Below, piece by piece: positions 57,606 through 64,000 of a stretch of 64,000 nucleotides of DNA. The translations under genes and the position numbers were made by a program. This DNA is from Amyelois transitella (Eukaryota > Arthropoda > Insecta > Lepidoptera > Pyralidae). The first letter of the stretch is position 1; each line of letters starts with the position of its first letter. The notes under the pieces were generated by a model. That model searched no databases and was not told the DNA's origin. It saw nothing but the letters and a program-made list of their open reading frames with translations. The stretch is from NCBI RefSeq assembly GCF_032362555.1, contig NC_083526.1, forward strand, positions 2,500,001-2,564,000. Reading direction: 5' to 3'.

Positions 57606-57959
57606 CTGGAAGTTAATGAGACATCAGTTAATATCTATAAACACTCAAGCTGTAGTCTCTGCCTATCCCCCCAGGAAAAGGCATGGTTCTAAAACTATTG
57701 AAAAAGAAGAAAGAAAGATTCAGGTAAGCGGCATTTATGAGTCACGTCATATAATTAAGTGCATTCTTTATAAATTAAACGCCAAATATAACTTCCGAGT
57801 CACGAGTCGTTAGGTACAATGACTTGCAGGGAAATTTGACACTCCATGGTTTGGGTTAGTATAAACAATGGGTCAAGTTTCTCATGAGGGGACTGTACAC
57901 CTATGGCAAAAGATTTAACACAGTTTAAATGCGTCTTAATAAACCAAATTGGATGCCTT

Positions 57960-58225
57960 GTGTTTCCGGCACTAAAGAATAGGACCACTCCATATCTTCC
58001 TCATAGATGTCGTAAAAGGCGATTAGGAGTCTTTAATTTCTCATAGATGTCGTAAAAGGCGATTAGTTAGGATTCTTTTTGTAGGCGGTATGTTAGCAAC
58101 CTGTCACTATTTGAATCTTAATTCCATCATAAAGCCATACAGCTATACGTGGCCTTTCAGTCTTTTCAAGACAGTTGGCCCTGTCTACCCCGCAAGGGAT
58201 ATTCACGTGATAATACGTATGTACA
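57960..58225 (+). repeat. SINE A copy with internal tandem duplication
   Basis: The segment tctcatagatgtcgtaaaag with gcgattag is present twice in tandem (about 57999-58063). The rest follows the usual order to the tatgtacatatg end. Confidence 0.8.
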
Positions 58226-58329
58226 TATGTAGAATTTGGTTAAATCGTGTTATTAACCCAGTTTGATCCAATGCCTTGGGAGTAAGTAACTCATATAACG
58301 AACTCTTTGAAAAAAATTAGACACCTTAC

Positions 58330-58485
58330 CTCTTTGTTGGGTTGTCGCACCACCGTTTTCCCCCCCTCCTGGTAGCTGATGGTGTGGTCAGCGGTCACCA
58401 GGTCGTAATTCAGCCTTAGGTCCAGAATGTGCCGCTCGCCGTCGACGTCCAGTGTCACCGCCAATTCTGGATGGTGTGCACCACT
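58330..58485 (-). CDS. Meltrin: ADAM prodomain, second exon
   Basis: From acceptor catcattacag to donor GTAAGGTG, 52 codons: HHPELAVTLDVDGERHILDL, RLNYDLVTADHTISYQ and KTVVRQPNKE. The pattern of beta-strands ending HILDLRLNxxL fits the reprolysin propeptide. Phase 0 on both sides. Confidence 0.92.
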
Positions 58486-58584
58486 CTGTAATGATGATGA
58501 TGATTAAAAAATAGTTAGGTATAAAGAATATTTATTAAAATCATAGTCTAGTCTTCGTATACAATACTAAATTTTCAACGAATT

Positions 58585-58830
58585 GTGCCGTGTGGGTCCC
58601 GGCACCAGTTAAAAAAAAGAATATGACCATGACCACTCTATCTCTTTTCCATGGACGTCGTAAAAGGCGACTAAGGGATAGGTTTATAAACTTGAGATTC
58701 GTCTTTTAGGCGATAGGCTAGCAACCTGTCACTATTTGAATCTCAATCGTGGCCTGTCAGTCTTTCAAGACTGTTTGCTCTGTCCACCCCGCAAGGGATA
58801 TAGACGTGATTATATGAATATGTATGGATG
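58585..58830 (+). repeat. SINE A copy, near full length
   Basis: tgccgtgtgggtcccggcac, atggacgtcgtaaaaggcga, ggcgataggctagcaacctg, ccgcaagggatatagacgtg. Most of the middle block (attaagcc...) is deleted. Confidence 0.85.
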
Positions 58831-59136
58831 AATGGTGGTCAAAAAAAAAATAAAAACAGCTTTTTCTGTTTTTGACCAAGAAAGCATTTATTTTAGTGGC
58901 CCGGATGTGGGAATAAAACAAAAAGGTTTGACATAATTGCTGGTCGATCCATCTCAATCATTGGAGAGGGATCAGAGAACGGACCTTGATGGGGCTGCCC
59001 AGAGTAAAACCCATCACGCGACCTCGTCTTATAAAGCGAGAACATCAAGCACCATGCCGATTACAAAACAATCATTTTTCATTTTGATCTAACCGAAATC
59101 GAACTTAAACCAAACGCTTTATAAGTAAGATCTTTA

Positions 59137-59361
59137 CTACAGAGGTAATCGAGCGATAACATTTCTGAAACGCGACGCCAGCTCCAAGGCCCGACCAAAG
59201 CCGGACGGGCAGACATTATGGACTACCATATCTAGCCAATCCGTATTCATATAAGGATTATTGCAAAAACTATCTGCACAACAAAAGGATATCCTGTCCG
59301 CAACGGTAAACACACGGCAGCTATCTAAAACGGCAGTGGCACAGGAAAAACAAACGTGTAT
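59137..59361 (-). CDS. Ly6-like Cys-rich exon nested in an ADAM intron
   Basis: After acceptor ttgttcctcttcag the reverse strand reads 74 codons to a TAG. It starts IHVCFSCATAVLDSCR and includes ISFCCADSFCNN, with one later Cys (NVCPSGF). CFSC at the start and CC-x4-CN near the end resemble the three-finger Ly6/uPAR fold, in which insect members are small GPI-anchored extracellular proteins. The spacing is shorter than usual, and the tail after CN is not obviously hydrophobic. A signal-peptide exon upstream was not found, and the pogo element and SINE A sit in that direction. It may be the last exon of a nested gene, a remnant, or chance. Confidence 0.45.
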   Translation of the reverse strand: MHVCFSCATAVLDSCRVFTVADRISFCCADSFCNNPYMNTDWLDMVVHNVCPSGFGRALELASRFRNVIARLPL

Positions 59362-59470
59362 CTGAAGAGGAACAATTAAATAATTACGCGGATGCATTGT
59401 TCGATTATTTATTGTTTTTTATCTACTAGACAACTAACAAACAAATAAACTTACTTTCGCATTAAAAATA

Positions 59471-59725
59471 CATACATACATATAGTCACGTCTATATCCC
59501 TTACGGGGTAGACAGAGCCAATAGTCCCGAAAAGACTGAATGGCCACGTTCAGCTGCTCGGCTTAATGATGGAATTGAGATCCAAATAGTGACAGGTTGT
59601 TAGCCCATCGCCTAAAAAAAGGATCGCAATTTTATAAGCCTATCCCTTAGTCGCCTATTACGACATCCATGGGAAAGAGATGGAGTGGTCCTATTCTTTT
59701 TGTATTGGTGCCGGGAACCACACGG
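59471..59725 (-). repeat. SINE A reference copy with 13-bp target duplication
   Basis: The 255-bp body is flanked by an exact 13-bp repeat CGCATTAAAAATA (59458-59470 and 59726-59738). This shows a retroposed element inserted by target-primed reverse transcription. In its own orientation it starts at gccgtgtggttcccggca and ends in TATG-type repeats. Confidence 0.9.
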
Positions 59726-59807
59726 CGCATTAAAAATATTAGTTGGGATTGTTGCTATTAATTATATTAAGGCAAGGAACAGCGTGATATGGGAATGTTG
59801 TGATGTA

Positions 59808-61117
59808 GGGGGAAGTCCCCCAGTGGCGGACACCTAAGGTTATTTCAAAATAAAACATAAAATATTTAAGGAATGTTTATAAAATTATGACTTATATTAG
59901 ATAACAAAGTTAGAAATCAAATTAATTTAACAAAAATGCAACCTCTGCTAAAAAATAATTAATACTATCAAACAAACTTTAGTAACAAAAAACATAATTT
60001 TAAAAAGTGGCACCTAGTACCGGACGAATATTTGTGCACGCAACTGACACCAGTTTCATCACAGTTATAAATTCTTGAGGGTGTGAATGTTGTACTGTTT
60101 TATCAGCTGTTCCAGGTTGTCGTAGAAGAGATCCACTCGTGGTTTGTAAAATCCTACGGGGCGCATCATGCTTGTCGATTCCGGTGTTCTCAACTCAACG
60201 AAATGTCAGAATGCCTTTTCATGAAGTCGTAATTTTTTATTGCGACTTTTATTTTTTATTTATCAGCACTGCCTTTTTCTTTATTAAATCGATGAGGAAT
60301 CCTCATGACTTCAGCTAAGTCGTACGCTAATTTTAGAAACTTCTTTTTCATGAGCGGCATGCATCTATTCGATAAATCTTTAATGTGGTCCACCAAGACT
60401 TCTTCGTACTCTGCTAAGAAGGTGTTAGTGAATCTACCTAACTTTGGTTTCATTGTTACTTCTTCTCGATTTAGGGCCTTTATTTAATGTATAGTGCTTT
60501 TAGGAATATTGTATCGCATTGCAGCTTGTCTTACACTCAGTTCTTTTGACATAACCTTATCAATAGCAGTTTGTAAGCTCTGTGGATCCCAGGATCCTTT
60601 CTTTTTCTTCTCTTCCATTTTAACTATCTTCTTTCTTTTATACTCTAAAACAAAATTAAATAATTAGAATAAAATACGTAATTTCTTACAAGAAATATCA
60701 ATATGTTTACTGTCCGGCACTAAGGGACGACTTAGTGTCCGGTGCTAAGGGACACACATTTTCGTTTATTAGATGGTACCTACTAAAATTGTTTAAAAGA
60801 TGTAATAATATTCTACCATTTTACGGATAACAATCGAGTACTGATTTTATCTTTGAATACCACTCAAATGTCAATGCATAAATATACTAGAATTACTTAC
60901 ATTGATATTTAGGTGACGCCGTGATTTCGAGCCTAAAACAGCAAATGGTTACTCCTGCCGCGGCCGTGTGCGTCGCTGGCGAAGCACGGCGCGTGATCTT
61001 GTACCTGTGTGCCCCAGCACCCCTTTCACTTGTATTTTGAATCGAACTGATTTGTACTCGCTTGAATAGTACGAGTGTCCGGCGCTAGCTGCCGTCCGGC
61101 GTTACGGGACTTCCCCC
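59808..61117. mobile_element. Dead pogo-type DNA transposon, 1310 bp
   Basis: Perfect 12-bp inverted ends GGGGGAAGTCCC with TA on both sides. Repeated GTCCGGCRCTAAGGGAC-like motifs lie near 60710-60755 and at 61075-61105, with diverged forms at 59825. Reverse-strand transposase remnants (60256-60618) fall inside. The element sits in the large intron between the first two prodomain exons seen. Confidence 0.88.
60256..60618 (-). pseudogene. pogo-type transposase N-terminus, interrupted
   Basis: Starting at 60618 the reverse strand encodes a pipsqueak-type helix-turn-helix (GSWDPQSLQTAIDKVM, LSVRQAAMRYNIPKST). An in-frame TAA follows (60484-60486). The same frame then continues with a CENP-B-type DNA-binding half (KPKLGRFTNTFLAEYEEVL, MKKKFLKLAYDLAEVM) to another stop. 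The DDE catalytic domain is absent. Confidence 0.8.
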
Positions 61118-61324
61118 TAAAGGAGATATAGTGACAGGAATAGGAAAAGGTAAATGCTAATCTTAGCATCTTAGTACCATCTGGTTTGGTCATGTAAAAT
61201 GGAAAAAAAAAGATTTAAAGTTAAAAACAAATCCCGACCCAAATTTAAGTTATACCCCGCAAGGGATACAGACGTGATCACATGTATGTATTCATGTAAA
61301 GAGTACCTTAAACAGACGATATAG

Positions 61325-61440
61325 CACGGTGAGTCATGAAAATGGGTGAAGCGAAAGAAGTATATGCATGGATTATGACAAGAGGTAAGATGCATACCTA
61401 TACTCTCCGACAAACTTGCGTGATTTTATGTATATAGGTA
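61325..61440 (+). repeat. LINE 3'-end fragment beside an ADAM exon
   Basis: gaagcgaaagaagtatatgc-like and cgacaaacttgcgtgatttt, then atgtatatagg. It ends about 35 nt before the donor-side edge of the exon at 61474. Confidence 0.65.
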
Positions 61441-61473
61441 TGGTGTTTTTAACAAGTGGAAAAGGATAGTCAC

Positions 61474-61568
61474 CTCGTCTCTTGTCGTAGATATCTCCCT
61501 TTTGGTCCTGCCATGGAGTACCACTGGTTGCACGAGTCTATGCCGGCTGAAGTCTCTGGCTGGACTTC
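61474..61568 (-). CDS. Meltrin: ADAM prodomain, first exon seen
   Basis: From acceptor ctttattttcag to donor GTGACTATCC: SPARDFSRHRLVQPVVLHGR, TKREISTTRDE. This is the start of a reprolysin propeptide (...V.P..L.GR.KR). It takes one base from an upstream exon, which should carry the signal peptide and was not found up to position 64000. The intron below it is 3.0 kb and holds the pogo element and the Ly6-like exon. Confidence 0.88.
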
Positions 61569-61734
61569 CTGAAAATAAAGAAAATAATATTTATATGATA
61601 CTTATATTTCTTGTAAGTCATAATGCTTTTTATCATAAAAATATAAAACACAACATAAAATGAGGTTTATCCCTAAATGAGATTTAATAAATAATGCAAT
61701 ATAAAAATAAAATAAGTTTATAGATTGTCGTGTG

Positions 61735-61925
61735 GTTACCGGCACTAAAGAATACCACTCAATCTCTCTCCCATGGATGTTGTAAAAGACGATTAAGGGA
61801 TAGGCTAATGAACTAGGGATTCTTCTTGTAGGCTGAACGTGGCCTATCACTGGTTGCGAGACTGTTGGCTCTGTCTACGCCGCAAGGAATATAGATGTGA
61901 TTATACGTACGTATGTATGTAATAT
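61735..61925 (+). repeat. SINE A copy
   Basis: tgtggttaccggcactaaag, ctctcccatggatgttgtaa, gactgttggctctgtctacg; internally deleted. Confidence 0.8.
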
Positions 61926-61929
61926 AGAC

Positions 61930-63600
61930 TTTAAGATGAAAGAATCAAGAAAAATAAGTTCTCGCGCGGGCGAAGTTGCGGCTAAAAGCTAGTAGTAGTA
62001 AATAAAAAGTGCCTGCATACAATAAAAATAATCAGAAAACATTCTGAGAGAACAGGAAACGTGCCAAGAGATAAAATGATTCATTAGCGGAATATTTTAT
62101 TTGCGTATTGTTGCAATACAATCTCTTTGTTCGTTGCATAAAATTATGCACAACGGCTTGTCTAACGGGAAAATAAGTTCGTGTAAATAGTCATTATCAT
62201 AAAGATTTTTTATGAAATTAAAAAAGAAAATGAATAATCAATAGTTCCGCTATAAAACTTAAAAGTTTGTGAGTATGTCAGGATGTCAGTATGGATGTTT
62301 GTTGCTCTTTCACGCAAAAGCTACTGAACCGATTACGATGAAATTTGGTATGTAGGTAGCTGAAGACCCAGAATAACATATAGGCTACTTTTGGAGTCCC
62401 CGAGGGATTGATTGGGTTTCCATGGCGACGAAGTCGCGGGCGGCCTCTAGTTCGCACATAAATGGGGCGCTGTGAATGGTTGGATCAACACAATAAGAAC
62501 GAATCTTCGTCAACCATTACCTTAGATCGTATGTAACATCTAAGAACATTTTCTGGGTTAAATCTTCTGAAATACGAATAAAAGGTACCTACTTGCAAGT
62601 TGTACCTAGGAACGGTCATTGTTTACTTTGTTACAATTCCCAAGACTGGATAAAGCATGAACTGAATTTATGACGTGTTTAATAGCTCATACGAGTATGA
62701 AAATAGACAGAGTAGCAAAAGAAAATGTTGCAAAAATCAAAAGGTAGTTATTACAAGGGAGGCAATTAAGAAAACTATTAAAATCTTGGCCAAAATCTAC
62801 AATGTGGACGGATAACTCGACATTTTCAAATAAAAAAAGGAATTATTTAAAAACAAAACATGACAAACGATTCACACCATTTAACATAATCTCATTATTA
62901 AAATGTAGTAATTATACAAGTACCGATTATGGATTGAATGAATAATTCAATATGTATAATAAAATTCAATGTAAAAATAAATGCGGTTAGCAAAGCGCGT
63001 TTAATCCGCTTAGGTAGTATTAACTGAGTAAGGTTTCCGTAATCGGGAAAGGTAAGGTACATGGGACATGTAAAGCTGGGGGTATAGTATAGTTTTTATA
63101 GTTAAAGGGTTTGCAAATGCAAAACTTCTAAGGAGATTTGAAGCTAGTTCGCCGCTCTTAAAAGTCTAAATAAGATGATTAAAACGGTCAAATATTCGAA
63201 CATAAGTATGTTCTTTTTTTTGAAAGATTTGTATGTAGTTCTTATTTGTCTATAGTTATCAGTTTAGGGATATCCGAGTTTAAACATATGATTTAAAAAC
63301 ATAAGCGTCAATTCTGTTTGAACAAAATTAAGAAGATTGATAGTAGCATCCCTATAAAGCTTCCGCATCCGTAATTTTTTTTAAACCTTTGTGGAAATAT
63401 TCTGGAATTTCCAATTGCAAAGATTTTCGTAGTAAGATACGATAATAACAAAAAGCTAGGTTCACTATCATATTATAATAAATTTTGTTTATTTAGGTAA
63501 TATAAAATTACAGCATTAAACAATGTTTATAGTTGATTGACAGCCCTAACACAAACATTACCTAGGATCAACGACCTGTCTCGTTTACAGCTTTACAAAC
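61930..63600. other. ADAM intron or upstream region, no gene seen
   Basis: LINE tails at 61960-61990 and 62260-62455 (gtgagtatgtcaggatgtca ... cgaagtcgcgggcggcc). Otherwise AT-rich, with no supported open frame or signal-peptide exon. Confidence 0.4.
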
Positions 63601-63669
63601 AAACACACGAGCAACATCTGTTGGTTATACTGAAATCTCCGTTTATATCAATCATACGTAGAATTACGT

Positions 63670-63808
63670 GCCGTGTGTTAAAGCCGTGTGGTTCCCGGCA
63701 AAGCCGTGTGGTTCCCGGCACCATTACAAAAGAATAGGACCACTCCATCTCTTTCCCACGGATGTCGTAAGAGCCGACTAAGGGATAGACTTGGGATTCC
63801 TCTTTAAT
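63670..63808 (+). repeat. SINE A 5' half with duplicated start
   Basis: The first 20 bases (aagccgtgtggttcccggca) occur twice in tandem at 63680-63720. The SINE then stops near 63808, where a different sequence begins. Confidence 0.8.
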
Positions 63809-64000
63809 GTAAATCCCTGCCAATCTAAGGTCTGCCGCGCCGATGGATGCATGGCTAGGGGCGAGCCTAGTCTCGAGCGTGCCACTTCCGCCATGGGGTT
63901 GGGCGACCCCCAGGTAATGGCTAGCCTTACCCTGGCATGCGGGGCTCTGCTGGGGCGGACAAAATTTTTCCCTAGCGTCTCGTGGGAATCGCATTATGAA
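63809..64000 (+). repeat. GC-rich repeat, possible LINE 5' end, cut by window edge
   Basis: A GC-rich stretch with gccgcgccgatggatgcatg, gtaatggctagccttaccct and gcggacaaaatttttcccta differs sharply from the AT-rich surroundings and runs off the window. It resembles the 5' untranslated part of a non-LTR retrotransposon. The identity is tentative, and the reverse-strand frame in it is not taken as a gene. Confidence 0.45.

Noticed and set aside
63593..63994. 133-codon reverse-strand frame at the right edge
   Set aside because: It runs through SINE A and the adjoining GC-rich repeat and shows no protein likeness.
1..64000. CRISPR arrays, operons, bacterial promoters or integrated virus genes
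   Set aside because: No regularly spaced direct repeats, no prokaryotic gene arrangement and no recognisable viral protein were seen; the short tandem signals are SINE tails and microsatellites.

Overview
The window is AT-rich animal nuclear DNA with intron-split genes. The protein families, the splice signals and the dense tRNA-derived SINEs, LINE tails and DNA transposons point to a lepidopteran insect, most likely a moth. All exon boundaries were read by eye from GT/AG sites, reading frame and intron phase; no alignment or transcript was available.

Layout. (1) 1-6.2 kb, minus strand: the 5' part of the PP2A B55 regulatory subunit gene (twins), with one shared internal exon and two alternative first coding exons; the rest lies left of the window. 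(2) 10.5-11.5 kb, plus strand: the last two exons of a divergent complex III hinge-protein (UQCRH-like) gene. (3) 11.7-27 kb: a gene-poor, repeat-rich stretch with a piggyBac-type MITE, a pogo-type MITE and a 1.47-kb hAT-type element. (4) 27.2-35.0 kb, minus strand: a five-exon gene for a protein of about 669 residues with roughly eight U1/matrin-like zinc fingers. (5) 35.8-38.6 kb, plus strand: the complete SmD2 spliceosomal protein gene, whose start codon is split by an intron. (6) 42.6-61.6 kb, minus strand: an ADAM metalloprotease of meltrin type (ADAM9/12/19 class), 16 coding exons covering most of the prodomain, active protease, disintegrin, Cys-rich, EGF-like and transmembrane regions, with two possible cytoplasmic tails; its 5' signal-peptide exon lies further right. 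(7) Inside its introns lie a small Cys-rich Ly6-like exon, a dead pogo-type transposon, a deleted hAT element and many SINEs.

The genes are housekeeping or developmental and do not form a functional cluster. The more unusual features are the alternative tails and duplicated Cys-rich exon fragment of the ADAM gene, mobile elements touching its splice sites, the alternative phase-matched starts of twins, a zinc-finger start codon apparently lying in SINE-derived sequence, and a recurring class of near-perfect inverted repeats with 2-6-nt loops. No CRISPR array, operon or prokaryotic feature is present, and no clearly new molecular system was found.
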